Source: JALONH01 sp046329235
GTDB taxonomy: Bacteria; Bacteroidota; Bacteroidia; Cytophagales; Cytophagaceae
DNA length: 64,000 nucleotides
Assembly (NCBI GenBank): GCA_046329235.1
Contig: JAXLVA010000001.1
Location: 1,736,001 to 1,800,000, forward strand
Direction: 5' to 3'
Under the pieces are notes generated by a model that saw nothing but the letters and a program-made list of their open reading frames with translations, was not told the origin of the DNA and searched no databases. Shown here piece by piece: positions 7,710 through 17,495 of the stretch. Position 1 is the stretch's first letter. Every line of letters begins with the position of its first letter. The translations under genes and the position numbers were made by a program.

Positions 7710-8762
7710 TTATAATTTCAATAAAGTTTGTGCCCATACTTCAGGATTATGTGTCGTCAATACTTTTTGTTGACTATTCCATACCTGTTGTAAGTGTTTA
7801 TCTTCCATATCAGCTAATACATCTAATGAATAACGAATCGCGTCTGTACTAAATGGTACAAACACTAACTTATCCATGGAGGAGGAATAAACATCATTTA
7901 ATGCACCCACTTCCGAAGATAATAAGACCGGCAATCCGGCAGCGATAGCTTCATTTACTACCAAACCCCAAGGCTCAAAAGAAGAAGGTAATATAAATGC
8001 TTTTGCTTGCACATACTCTTTAGGTAATTCCTGATAACTACACCACGCTTGAATTTCAATGGAAGAGTTGCCTTCCACAGCTTGCTGAATCAAACTTTGT
8101 AATGGCCCTGCTCCTATTATTTTCAATTTCCAGGATTGACTTAACCTACTTTTTTGAAAGGCTTCTATCAATCGAAGAAGATTTTTCTCTTCTGAAAAGC
8201 GTGCTATGCAAAGTAAAGTTTTAGGTCGATTTTGTAAAGGTATGACGGATTCAAAATGTCTATTATCCACTACAGAGTATCCTTCTACAATTCGAGTAAT
8301 CGGAAACTTTAAAACATCTACTACATGTTTATAAGCGCGCTTACCCGATACAAACATGTAATTTCCCAGCCATCTTAAATACCAACTTTTTAATGTATCC
8401 TTTAACTTTCCGCCGGTATACCAGGATTCACAAAAAATAACTGTTTTAATTTTTTTCTTTCGAGCATACGCTAAAATAGAATGGTACTCTGAACGTCCGT
8501 AAGGGCAAGCGAGTATATCCGGCCGAATCTGGTCTATATAAGCTTTAGCTCTGGCAACTCTGCCTCTACTATCACTTTTCTCTACCGGTAACTCGGATAA
8601 CACTATATGTTTAACACCTCCACTATTTTGCCATTGATACAATTGATCAGCCGCACCTAAATCTGCCGTATAGACATCCGCCCCTAGCTCTTCTAAAGCC
8701 TTCACTCTGGCACGATGATAATCGCCTAAACGATCCCAAATCAATAAAACTTTTTTACTCAT
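7710..8762 (-). CDS. Glycosyltransferase family 4-type (350 aa)
   Basis: This is a GT-B enzyme. The N-terminal half begins KVLLIWDRLGDYHRARVKAL. The C-terminal half has a hinge segment (LLCIARFSEEKNLLRLIEAF) and the donor-binding site SFEPWGLVVNEAIAAGLPVLL. It probably adds one sugar of the exopolysaccharide repeat. The ATG at 8762 overlaps the stop of the preceding gene (ATGA), indicating translational coupling in the operon. Donor and linkage cannot be read from the sequence. Confidence 0.87.
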   Translation of the reverse strand: MSKKVLLIWDRLGDYHRARVKALEELGADVYTADLGAADQLYQWQNSGGVKHIVLSELPVEKSDSRGRVARAKAYIDQIRPDILACPYGRSEYHSILAYARKKKIKTVIFCESWYTGGKLKDTLKSWYLRWLGNYMFVSGKRAYKHVVDVLKFPITRIVEGYSVVDNRHFESVIPLQNRPKTLLCIARFSEEKNLLRLIEAFQKSRLSQSWKLKIIGAGPLQSLIQQAVEGNSSIEIQAWCSYQELPKEYVQAKAFILPSSFEPWGLVVNEAIAAGLPVLLSSEVGALNDVYSSSMDKLVFVPFSTDAIRYSLDVLADMEDKHLQQVWNSQQKVLTTHNPEVWAQTLLKL

Positions 8763-9964
8763 AATAATGATGCAAAGGTCTGGGCAAAGGTATGAATATT
8801 ATATAAATCAGCTTGACGGAAAGCAAACGTACTTTTCAACTCTAACTGTTGGGAATGGGAAAGTATGGCTTGAATCACTTGAACAAGTTCTTCAGTTGAA
8901 TCGGGTTGAATAGTCCAACCGGATTCAGCTATCACCACTTGCGCACAGTTGGTCGTATTAATCACCGGTAACTTCCATGCCATAGCTTCTAATTGCGTCA
9001 AACCAAAACCATCGGATAAAGTAGGGAATAAAAACACATCCGCTGATCTATAATACATATCTACTTCCGAGCGCTCCACATTTCCGTAATACTTCACATT
9101 AGGCAAATGAGCCCATGCTGCCTCTTCTATCTCTGTTCTACCTACTAACACCCATTCAATAGGTTGATCTTTCAACATCTCAGCCGCTTGTAAGACCACA
9201 TGTATTCCTTTCCGAATCATGAGTGTTCCTAAAAACAACAAACGTAAAGGCCTTTCTTTCGTGAATAGAGCTGGATATACTCGTTCAAATTGTCGGTGAG
9301 TCGATTGAATTTCAATCGGCAGAGAAAATATTTTAATTTTATCAGCAGTAACCCCTTCCTTTACTAAGCCTTGTTTACTCCATTCAGAATTAACTAGAAT
9401 AGTATCGGCTAACTGACATTCTTTCCTCCATCTGTCCCAATAAGACGTTGGGGCTTTCACCCATTCGGTTTTATGATTTCCTTTTTGAATTACTTCAGCT
9501 ATGTAATCTTCCTCTCCTTTGGCAGGATCCATTTGATACAAAACCGTTTTAGCTCCCATGTTTTTAGCCGCTTGAAAAGCATTCAATGAGGTATAAGCTA
9601 AACCTATTAAAGTGTCTTCCTTTTGTAATTGAGAAGACACTGCAGCTAACGTCGCTAGCTTTACATACTCATCTCTAGCTATAATCTGTTCCCAACCATA
9701 TTCAGGATACTTTTTTCGAATTCGGTATTCGTTCCATAACCCTTTCCACCCCAAATCCATAACCTCTACTGATTTTAAATCATCGTGATATCGACCTTGC
9801 AATTTCTTTCGAACAGTAGTAGGCAACAAAAACAATTTATCTAATTTCTTAGGGGAAACCCAAGTATCAGTTATCATACACTTCAAGCTTCCCATCTTCG
9901 CTAATGCCCTAGGAAGTAAATAATGTGCTCGTGCACCGGGATGAAGAAAGATGATATTAGGCAT
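8759..9964 (-). CDS. Glycosyltransferase family 4-type (401 aa)
   Basis: This GT-B protein starts NIIFLHPGARAHYLLPRAL. It has a hinge segment (LLFLGTLMIRKGIHVVLQAA) and the donor motif SDGFGLTQLEAMAWKLPVI. The length is usual for the family. It is separated by 25 bases from the O-acyltransferase upstream and overlaps the next glycosyltransferase by 4 bases, so it belongs to the same operon. Substrate unknown. Confidence 0.87.
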   Translation of the reverse strand: MPNIIFLHPGARAHYLLPRALAKMGSLKCMITDTWVSPKKLDKLFLLPTTVRKKLQGRYHDDLKSVEVMDLGWKGLWNEYRIRKKYPEYGWEQIIARDEYVKLATLAAVSSQLQKEDTLIGLAYTSLNAFQAAKNMGAKTVLYQMDPAKGEEDYIAEVIQKGNHKTEWVKAPTSYWDRWRKECQLADTILVNSEWSKQGLVKEGVTADKIKIFSLPIEIQSTHRQFERVYPALFTKERPLRLLFLGTLMIRKGIHVVLQAAEMLKDQPIEWVLVGRTEIEEAAWAHLPNVKYYGNVERSEVDMYYRSADVFLFPTLSDGFGLTQLEAMAWKLPVINTTNCAQVVIAESGWTIQPDSTEELVQVIQAILSHSQQLELKSTFAFRQADLYNIHTFAQTFASLL

Positions 9965-9989
9965 TGTGTAATTTATATTAATTCTAAAG

Positions 9990-10973
9990 TTAATACTTTA
10001 TTTTTTTTGACCATTTTAAAGATGGAAGCTCCACATATTTATAAAATAGCCAGCTAGAAATTACCGAAACTATGATAGCAATCATTAAAAACAACAATCT
10101 AATCCAATCCTCTGAATAATTTTTATAACCATATATAATGAATCTAATGCCAATAGGTAAATGAAAAAGATACCAACTATATGATATTTCACCCAACCAA
10201 TTAATCACCTTCCAACCTTTCCATTCTATTAGGAGCAAAATAAGACTTACCATAATCAATCCTACAATAAACCATCCAAACATATAATATGTTTGCAACA
10301 GAATAATTCCACAAAGGCAGTAAAATAAAATATAATCAACTTTATTAACTATATATAAGAACATTAGGTTTCCTAAAGAAAAAAAGCAAGCGTATGTAAA
10401 AATCAAATCATGGTTTTTAGAAATAAAACTTAGTGAAGAAAATAAAACTAAAAATGTTAATCTAATTATTTTATTATCGTTTATTATTAAATAAAAAAAC
10501 ACTCCGGTTAAAATATAAAATTGAAACTCTACACTTAAAGTCCAATAAACTACATTAAACCATTCACCCGAAGTGAAGCCTGCTATATGAAACACGTTCA
10601 CAAACAGATTAGACCACGTTATATATTGAATTTTATCAAAATCATTAGTTAAAAAATAGAGTAAAAAAGACAGTGCTATTACAAACGCAATATTCATCCA
10701 ATACAGAGGTTCTATTCTCAATATTCGCTTCCAGAGGAACGTAAGTATATTTTTTAATTTATAATCGGATTTATATAAAGAATAAGGAATTACAACTCCT
10801 GAAATAAAAAAAAATAAATAGAGCCCATTATAACCATAAGAAGAGAATACAGAAATATATTTTAATTCCTTAAAATAATCCGGAATGCCGACCACAAAAT
10901 GAAACAACACAACTAACAAAGCAGAAACACCTCTCAAAAAGGGCAACGTTGCAAGTATATTATTTTGATTCAT
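9990..10973 (-). CDS. Acyltransferase 3 family membrane O-acyltransferase
   Basis: This 327-residue protein has about ten hydrophobic spans. It carries the family's N-terminal motif FLRGVSALLVVLFHF with Arg14 and His25, then NGLYLFFFISGVV. Such enzymes move acyl groups, usually acetyl, onto sugars across the inner membrane. In this locus it probably decorates the exopolysaccharide. Its start overlaps the end of the polymerase gene by 14 bases. The acyl donor and target sugar are unknown. Confidence 0.88.
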   Translation of the reverse strand: MNQNNILATLPFLRGVSALLVVLFHFVVGIPDYFKELKYISVFSSYGYNGLYLFFFISGVVIPYSLYKSDYKLKNILTFLWKRILRIEPLYWMNIAFVIALSFLLYFLTNDFDKIQYITWSNLFVNVFHIAGFTSGEWFNVVYWTLSVEFQFYILTGVFFYLIINDNKIIRLTFLVLFSSLSFISKNHDLIFTYACFFSLGNLMFLYIVNKVDYILFYCLCGIILLQTYYMFGWFIVGLIMVSLILLLIEWKGWKVINWLGEISYSWYLFHLPIGIRFIIYGYKNYSEDWIRLLFLMIAIIVSVISSWLFYKYVELPSLKWSKKIKY

Positions 10974-12222
10974 TGGCAGCGGCTTTCTCGTTTACATATT
11001 GATTATATTTCCAAACAAAAAATAAGATTGGCCAATAACTCATAAGAACAATTGCAAAATCACCTGCCATATCACCACTTCTAAAGATAGGAACCAAAGC
11101 AGCGAGGAAAACTCCCGTTAACAAATCTGACAAGCAGGATGAATACTGCCTTGTTTTGCGATAAACATATACCAAAAGAACTCCCCATAAACAGCTAAAT
11201 ATCCAAATTCCCTCTTCTCCTATTTCAGCATAAAACACACCATAAATAGTAGGAGAAAAACCAATATTAGCAAACTCTACCCCGTACTTCTCTCTATAAT
11301 TCTGAAACCAGCCGGCCAAAGGCTTACCCGGCCACATTTCACGGGGGATTGGCCTGAAGACAACATTTAAATGCTCTACACCATAAGTGTGTTCCAACAT
11401 GGAAGGATACACTTGATACATCATCATAAAGCCGTCAATAAAATTAATATCATCCGTTACTTGTAAGCGTTCATAACTTTCATCATACCATTCCTCAGCC
11501 GTCATATTATTCACATCGTTATACCTCATAACACGTGCCGCTGAAAAAATCACTAAAATAACAAACAAACCAAAAATCATTAAGACAATCTTCATTTGAA
11601 CACTATACTTCCTAAATATAAAATATCCTACAGGAATCATCCATCCTAAAAATTGAAACCGCAATTCTGCACTATATGTCAGCCAGGCTAAGAACAAAAA
11701 ACCCGACAAGTACATTAGTTTTATACTTGTTTTTTCTGGATTTGTAAAATGAAACAGTAGATAAAACAATAAGATAAAAGAACTATTACCCAATCTAGAG
11801 AGCAATCCGTAGCTATCACTGATATTCCCCGCAAAAAATAATTGAAAAAGGGTAAAAATGGCTAGTCCTATAAAAATGATATTCTTCTTTGACAATAGAA
11901 ATTCTTTAAAAGAATCATCTGAATCCAGAACCGATACTTTTGGAGAAGAATAAAAACCCATATACACATACTGCATAATTGTGGATCCAATTGTAATATA
12001 ATTACTAATTAGATAGGCTTGCTCCATTGTAAAAACAAAATCGATCTGATAATTAAAATTAACGAAATCAGCCCAACCATTTTCTAACGACACAATACGA
12101 GTTTGTACCAAGACATTAAAAAGCGCAATAAATAATGGGACTTCTGTCTTTTTACTAATAAAAAAATAGACCCCAACTAGAAGATTTATTACAATGATGA
12201 TATAGGCTATATCTCTCTCCAT
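10960..12222 (-). CDS. Wzy-like oligosaccharide repeat-unit polymerase
   Basis: This 420-residue protein has about eleven hydrophobic spans and one long polar periplasmic loop at roughly residues 220-320 (FRPIPREMWPGKPLAGWF). That arrangement is typical of O-antigen/capsule polymerases, whose sequences diverge strongly. The role would be joining lipid-linked repeat units on the periplasmic side. It sits between an O-acyltransferase and a glycosyltransferase in the operon. The call rests on topology, context and loop residues rather than strict motifs. Confidence 0.75.
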   Translation of the reverse strand: MERDIAYIIIVINLLVGVYFFISKKTEVPLFIALFNVLVQTRIVSLENGWADFVNFNYQIDFVFTMEQAYLISNYITIGSTIMQYVYMGFYSSPKVSVLDSDDSFKEFLLSKKNIIFIGLAIFTLFQLFFAGNISDSYGLLSRLGNSSFILLFYLLFHFTNPEKTSIKLMYLSGFLFLAWLTYSAELRFQFLGWMIPVGYFIFRKYSVQMKIVLMIFGLFVILVIFSAARVMRYNDVNNMTAEEWYDESYERLQVTDDINFIDGFMMMYQVYPSMLEHTYGVEHLNVVFRPIPREMWPGKPLAGWFQNYREKYGVEFANIGFSPTIYGVFYAEIGEEGIWIFSCLWGVLLVYVYRKTRQYSSCLSDLLTGVFLAALVPIFRSGDMAGDFAIVLMSYWPILFFVWKYNQYVNEKAAANESK

Positions 12223-12230
12223 TTTATTTT

Positions 12231-13115
12231 TTAGGCTCTACTAAGCTTATTAAAAATACGATATTTATACCATTGAACTTTAAAATAAAGTCTGATTACA
12301 TAAAATAGAATTGTCCTGTTCACTACATACTTTGTTATCAAAGACTTAGTGCTTCCTCCCTGAAAATGTAGGCTTAGTGCTTTTATCAAACGATAGTTCT
12401 CTTTCATTATAAAAAATGGTCTGTAATCTTGTAGAATAATTTTCTTTAACCCACTCTCCATTTCAAATACATCTCCACCAATCGCCAAGGAAGCATCACA
12501 GACTTTATCATGCATCACTTTCCATGTATTAATTACTTTATCCGGATATTCTTCAGCAAATAATTGCAACCAAGTCATATCCGATATATTATATTCAGGA
12601 ACAGTAACTCTATATTCTTTTAGTAATGTTTCCATGTAACCAGATGCATCAGGTTGATTATATACCTTCCATATATAATCACACAGCTCTTTCAAAACAT
12701 CTATTCGAATGATTGTTGAATGCCCAGATATCCCACATATAGTCCAACTGGAGTTTCCATACAATTCAAGCAATTCATCGATATTGCAAAAAAGCAATAC
12801 ATCTGTATCTAAGTGAAGGCACCTCTCTATATTATTTTCCTTCATGAATTGATAAAGTACAAACCATCTTTGAATACAAAAAAGCTCAAAACCTACGGAA
12901 TTATTACTATAGTGTTTATACAACCCAGAAAAGGCCTCAGCTTTATCATTATACTGATTTATATAATGATGTTTTAATTGTTTTTGGTAACCAATGGACT
13001 CTTTAGTTCCAATCAAATGAATAGCAGTGTTCGGATTAAAAGCCTTTAATTGATATACCGTCTCATACAAATAAGCTATAGGACCACTATGTATAAATAC
13101 CACAGGTAAACTCAT
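12231..13115 (-). CDS. Putative GT-A glycosyltransferase with DxD motif (294 aa)
   Basis: The protein begins LPVVFIHSGPIAYLYETVYQL and carries RCLHLDTDVLLFCNIDEL, whose DTD resembles the metal- and nucleotide-sugar-binding DxD of GT-A enzymes such as GT8 and relatives. A later part (SGHSTIIRIDVLKEL) fits substrate-loop positions. It is embedded between the polymerase and another glycosyltransferase, 2 bases after the latter. The family cannot be fixed by eye. Confidence 0.68.
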   Translation of the reverse strand: MSLPVVFIHSGPIAYLYETVYQLKAFNPNTAIHLIGTKESIGYQKQLKHHYINQYNDKAEAFSGLYKHYSNNSVGFELFCIQRWFVLYQFMKENNIERCLHLDTDVLLFCNIDELLELYGNSSWTICGISGHSTIIRIDVLKELCDYIWKVYNQPDASGYMETLLKEYRVTVPEYNISDMTWLQLFAEEYPDKVINTWKVMHDKVCDASLAIGGDVFEMESGLKKIILQDYRPFFIMKENYRLIKALSLHFQGGSTKSLITKYVVNRTILFYVIRLYFKVQWYKYRIFNKLSRA

Positions 13116-13117
13116 TT

Positions 13118-14260
13118 TTATATTTTTTTATTAAAGAAACCTAAAGCTATTTCTACATGAGCCTTCCATGAATTTTCATTCATATAAGTATCCCAATTAT
13201 TCGTTTTGTTATTATTATCCTCGTTTTCTAACTGAGCCAAAGCAGAAGATAATTTTTCATCATTCAACTCTGCCCTTACACCTAAACTATATTTAGCAAC
13301 CATGTTACTAAGTGCAGAGTTTATTTTACTTGTAAGTAGTCTTTTTTTATGAGGGGCAATTATATTAAGAATTCCACTTTGAGAAACAAAAGAGTCTTTG
13401 TAATACAGTAAGACTATATCAGAAACTTTAATGACACTCTGAAACTCTTCTTCACTCAAAAACTTTTCGATCCACATAATTCGCTCGCTTACCATTTCCT
13501 TGACAGCTTCTGTTTTATACAAATCAATATTCACTCTTGAGGAAGATAATTTACCTGCAATTAACAATTTAGAATTGGGATGCTTTTTCAAAGCACGAAT
13601 AATCGCCAAGTAATTTTTTTCTTCTCTTATATTTCCCGGAATAACCCATAAAGAAGCATTACCCTTCCAAAATAAAATATCGTCAAACAGTTTTTTATCA
13701 TATAATCCATGTAGATATACACCATGTGGTACATTTACAAACGGAATCGAAATTCTGTAATAACTTTTACTTGGTAAATATTCATGATAAAATGCCACAT
13801 GTGGTATTCGCATAAAACACTTCATGGTTAACACGGAAAGTGGTTTCCATCGCATATAAGCATCCCTATCCGGATCATGCAAAATAACACCCAATGAGTG
13901 CTTACGTTTCAATATTAAAAAAAAGGGCACCCAGAACAATGTGGTTGCTTGCTCGTAATCATTAAATACAACTACTGACCTAGGCAACATCAACAAATAC
14001 CACCAGAGCTTCATGGGGCCGATCAAAGCTCTATACACAAAATGAAACCTCCTAAGCCATTTATTTTGTATCGTAGGTTGATCATTACAAAGAATAGGCT
14101 TCCAGAATACTTTCTCTGATATATTTTGTATGTAAGTATTTTTAGGAACAATTAAAGTACAGCTTTCTACTTCTTTTTTTTCAGAGTAAGCTTTAGCTAA
14201 TGCAAGCGAATAAGAAAAATTCCCTCCAAAACTATTCACATTAACTAAAACGACTCTCAT
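13118..14260 (-). CDS. Glycosyltransferase, GT-B type (380 aa)
   Basis: It starts MRVVLVNVNSFGGNFSYSLAL, a GT-B acceptor-domain opening, and has a donor half with LWVIPGNIREEKNYLAIIRAL and KLLIAGKL. The usual E-x7-E donor motif is replaced by SFVSQSGILNIIAPHKKRLL, so the call is less firm than for its neighbours. It is tightly packed (2-3 base gaps) in the operon, which suggests a role in the same glycan. Substrate unknown. Confidence 0.72.
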   Translation of the reverse strand: MRVVLVNVNSFGGNFSYSLALAKAYSEKKEVESCTLIVPKNTYIQNISEKVFWKPILCNDQPTIQNKWLRRFHFVYRALIGPMKLWWYLLMLPRSVVVFNDYEQATTLFWVPFFLILKRKHSLGVILHDPDRDAYMRWKPLSVLTMKCFMRIPHVAFYHEYLPSKSYYRISIPFVNVPHGVYLHGLYDKKLFDDILFWKGNASLWVIPGNIREEKNYLAIIRALKKHPNSKLLIAGKLSSSRVNIDLYKTEAVKEMVSERIMWIEKFLSEEEFQSVIKVSDIVLLYYKDSFVSQSGILNIIAPHKKRLLTSKINSALSNMVAKYSLGVRAELNDEKLSSALAQLENEDNNNKTNNWDTYMNENSWKAHVEIALGFFNKKI

Positions 14261-14263
14261 GAA

Positions 14264-15286
14264 TTATAGAATTTCTGTTAATTCTTTAGCTTTGACATTT
14301 CTATATTCAGGACTATTGAATCGACCTTGTTTATATCCTTTTAAATAATACCAACGAGTCTTTTCTAACAGATAGAAACTATATAGAAATACCATCATAT
14401 TATATTTACTGCTTTTTCTTTTTTTCCAAACCAAGAAATGATACCAATAAGGTTTAAACCCTCTAAGAGCAGGCAATAATAACAACCCTATATACGGCGA
14501 AACATCCAAACTGAATATCAAAATTAAAGATAACAATCCTCCCAAAATAAAGTTTATCCTCAACAGTAATTCAATAGATTTAGCAACTGTACTTCGTTCA
14601 TTAATACGTGCCTCTCCATCTCCCAATCCATATCTAAATGATTCTTTTGCATATGCGAGTGCTGTTGAATGTCGTCCCCAATAAACATATGGTTTGGTTA
14701 CCGGATAAAAGGTCACGCCTTTCTTTTTCACCAAGCGACCAAATACCGTATCATCAGCTGCCAGAGTTAACCACTCTGGATATCCACCCACTAATTGAAA
14801 TACCTCTTTATAGTATGCCACGGAACGTGAAGAAGGTGTAAACCAATCTTGGGTAATATCATCCTCATAACCATCAAACAATAAATAAGCAGATTTGGCC
14901 GGCATTGTTACAATATCATCTTCTATAACGGCAAAAGCTCCAGCTACAGCTTTAACCTTAGAATCAGAAAAAGGTTCTACTAAAGATGCTAGCCAATTAG
15001 CATGAAATCTACATCCAAAATCAGTGGATACAATCAACTCATTAGAAGCTTTTTCTATTGCTATATTACGGCCTCTGGCGACATTACATTTAGGCTCTAC
15101 GATCACGTCTACCTTACAAGGCATAGTCAAAGCCCACTGTTTCAGAATATCTACAGAACCATCATTAGATCCTGCATCAACGATGATAATTTCATCAGGA
15201 TAAACAGTCTGTTTACTCAAATCATCTAAGCTTTCACTTAAACGTCGAGCTTCATTATATATAGTAGATACTAAGGTAAATTTCAT
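14264..15286 (-). CDS. Glycosyltransferase family 2 with C-terminal membrane segment
   Basis: I chose ATG 15286 (MKFTLVSTIYNEARRL) because the GT2 fold begins there. An in-frame start 30 bases upstream would add an unconserved leader. Motifs are EIIIVDAGSNDGSVDIL and the later STDFGCRF, a DxD-like site, with PSSRSVAYYKEVFQLVGGYPE in the acceptor region. Around residues 240-270 there are one or two hydrophobic spans (LGGLLSLILIFSL), so it is probably membrane-attached. It likely acts on the lipid-linked glycan. Confidence 0.85.
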   Translation of the reverse strand: MKFTLVSTIYNEARRLSESLDDLSKQTVYPDEIIIVDAGSNDGSVDILKQWALTMPCKVDVIVEPKCNVARGRNIAIEKASNELIVSTDFGCRFHANWLASLVEPFSDSKVKAVAGAFAVIEDDIVTMPAKSAYLLFDGYEDDITQDWFTPSSRSVAYYKEVFQLVGGYPEWLTLAADDTVFGRLVKKKGVTFYPVTKPYVYWGRHSTALAYAKESFRYGLGDGEARINERSTVAKSIELLLRINFILGGLLSLILIFSLDVSPYIGLLLLPALRGFKPYWYHFLVWKKRKSSKYNMMVFLYSFYLLEKTRWYYLKGYKQGRFNSPEYRNVKAKELTEIL

Positions 15287-15333
15287 TAATCGAATCCGTT
15301 CAAATAGAAACAACACTCTTCTATTTCAATATT

Positions 15334-16236
15334 TTAATATACTTTATCTTTATCATAGAAAACTTTTTTCAACCAAAATTTGGCATAATAAGTTGGTCTT
15401 CTCACAAAAGCTCTGATAATATACTTCAAATGTAACCACAAACTATAACTTACCCAACCTTGGTCAAAAATCAGATACTTGTAATTTGTTTTTTCTATTT
15501 CCTCATGAAGAAACATAGGACGTCTTTTACTATGTATAAAATGAAAGTAGGCGTAGCTCTTACATGTTAAAAACTCTTTCATTTTTCCTTTATTCCACGT
15601 TATTGCCCAAAAGTTCTTTCCACGAATTTCTGCTAAAGCATCTTCAAATAGCATTTCTTGAAAACAAACTTGCAATATCCCCTTTGATATATTATCCTTA
15701 ACAACTTCCGTCATATAATATTCATCTATATAATGACTATCCAAACTGTTCACTAAAAATTCAAAATTAGGTATTTGCTGATACAGTTTATTCACCTTGT
15801 CTACATTACGATACAAAGTACAAGAACCATTAATTATTTCTTTTCGGGTAGATATAATATCATTTCGGTTTAAGTTATCCGAAGAAAAAAAAGACTTCAA
15901 ATCACCAAGTAAAACATCTAAATCCAAATGCCCCCAAAATTCATATGGAGAAACAATTTTTTGAAGTATTAAACCATATACAATTTTCAAATCGCACAAT
16001 TTATAGGGATTATCAATGGCAATAGAAAAACCTAATCTCTCTTCTGCAAGTTTAAGGAAGTCACTAAACGGAAGTTTATAAAAAAATACATTTCCTCCTT
16101 CTTCATTTTGAACTTCATTATCAGAGAAAATTAAAAAATCAAATTCCTTATTAAAACGACAAGATTGTATAAATCGATTAAACCAGACCGGCCAAGGTCC
16201 ATAATAGACCAAAATAAAACATTTATTATTTCTCAT
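15334..16236 (-). CDS. DUF6625-type putative glycosyltransferase (300 aa)
   Basis: The opening KCFILVYYGPWPVWFNRFIQSC and the later FWGHLDLDVLLGDLKSFF match what I recall of the DUF6625 group of capsule-locus proteins. DLD probably serves as the DxD metal site. Its start overlaps the end of the flavoprotein gene by 11 bases. It contains no signal peptide or membrane span, so it is probably cytoplasmic. The family name is from memory. The glycosyltransferase role is inferred from DxD and context. Confidence 0.65.
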   Translation of the reverse strand: MRNNKCFILVYYGPWPVWFNRFIQSCRFNKEFDFLIFSDNEVQNEEGGNVFFYKLPFSDFLKLAEERLGFSIAIDNPYKLCDLKIVYGLILQKIVSPYEFWGHLDLDVLLGDLKSFFSSDNLNRNDIISTRKEIINGSCTLYRNVDKVNKLYQQIPNFEFLVNSLDSHYIDEYYMTEVVKDNISKGILQVCFQEMLFEDALAEIRGKNFWAITWNKGKMKEFLTCKSYAYFHFIHSKRRPMFLHEEIEKTNYKYLIFDQGWVSYSLWLHLKYIIRAFVRRPTYYAKFWLKKVFYDKDKVY

Positions 16237-17485
16237 CGCTAATCAATGATTTTAAACTCATCGCTGCTTCAATCGCTTTATCCATATTGTAATATTCCCA
16301 TTCGGCAAAACGACCTAATAAAAACACATTTTTACTTTTTAAAATATTCTTAGCATCACCTATTACTTTTCTTGTATCCGAATCTTGAATAACATAAGAG
16401 TCTCTCGCATAATTAAATTGAACCGGCTGAAGATTAAAAGGCAATTCCGCAATTTCATTTTTCATCTCCTCTGGAGAACATTTCCCTGAAAACTCAACAA
16501 CACAAGTACTACGGCCTTTATCATATGGATTATTATTCACACTGAAATTCCCTGTAAAAATAATTCTATGAGCTTTGGTATTTTTTTCCGGCAAATACAG
16601 CCAGGACAAATCTGTAGCATCACACTTACACAAATAGTTAGAGGTACCATTCGAACGTAACTGAGTTAAAGTACTTGTTAAATCTATTGGTATCTCTTCT
16701 TTAAAAAGTATACTCATATCTCTACTATTTCCGGTATACACAATATAATCAAACATATTACCATCCAGATTCCACTGCTCTCCACTTCGATTTATATTAG
16801 CAACTTTTACATTGTAATGTATAGTTAGGTTTTGAGATAATCTATCAGCAATAAATTGAGATCCTCCATTCTTAGGATAATAAAAAGTAGAATGAACCAT
16901 ATCTGATTCTTCTTTGGGATTTTCAAAGGCCTTCAATATTTCTGACACATTAGGCATTGGCAACTTACCTTCCAACCAAGCCATTGGAACTTGCGACAAA
17001 TCTGTTTTCCAAATCTTCTCATTATAAGGCTTGAAGTATAACTCATATAATCCTAAACCAAAATTATCTTTCAAGAATTCTTCGAATGATTCGTATAAAA
17101 ATGGATTTTGAAATCTAGCTGAAGGCATATTTTTCAATTCATATATAATTGACTCAGCTACATTCTTATTTAATTCGAACAAATAATTTTCAATAGGATA
17201 GCCTATTAATTTATTATCTAACAAAATCTTTGCATTTCGTTTCGCTTTAACAAATTCGTTTTCTTTATCAAAAAATGACCAAAACCAATCCAACACCAAT
17301 TGATTCTTACTATTAAAAACATGCCCTCCAACTTTATGAAAAAGTATTTCATCTACAATATCACAACTCACCAAACCTCCCGCACGATTTGCAGACTCAT
17401 ATACTTCTACATGAAACTCTTCCTTTAAAAGTTGAGCTATACTCAAACCTGAAATCCCTGCTCCTATAACGGCAATTTTTTTCAT
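16226..17485 (-). CDS. UDP-galactopyranose-mutase-like FAD protein
   Basis: The 419-residue protein has an N-terminal FAD-binding motif (VIGAGISGLSIAQLL), then ESANRAGGLVSCD. The central region has YNEKIWKTDLSQVPMAWLEG, and the C-terminus has FLLGRFAEWEYYNMDKAIEAA, an FAD-contacting segment. This layout fits UDP-galactopyranose mutase and its amine-oxidase-like relatives, which make furanose sugar donors. If it is a mutase, the polymer contains a furanose sugar. Annotation pipelines may call it protoporphyrinogen oxidase-like. Key Arg residues cannot be assigned without alignment. Confidence 0.72.
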   Translation of the reverse strand: MKKIAVIGAGISGLSIAQLLKEEFHVEVYESANRAGGLVSCDIVDEILFHKVGGHVFNSKNQLVLDWFWSFFDKENEFVKAKRNAKILLDNKLIGYPIENYLFELNKNVAESIIYELKNMPSARFQNPFLYESFEEFLKDNFGLGLYELYFKPYNEKIWKTDLSQVPMAWLEGKLPMPNVSEILKAFENPKEESDMVHSTFYYPKNGGSQFIADRLSQNLTIHYNVKVANINRSGEQWNLDGNMFDYIVYTGNSRDMSILFKEEIPIDLTSTLTQLRSNGTSNYLCKCDATDLSWLYLPEKNTKAHRIIFTGNFSVNNNPYDKGRSTCVVEFSGKCSPEEMKNEIAELPFNLQPVQFNYARDSYVIQDSDTRKVIGDAKNILKSKNVFLLGRFAEWEYYNMDKAIEAAMSLKSLISDEK

Positions 17486-17495
17486 TCTTAATTGA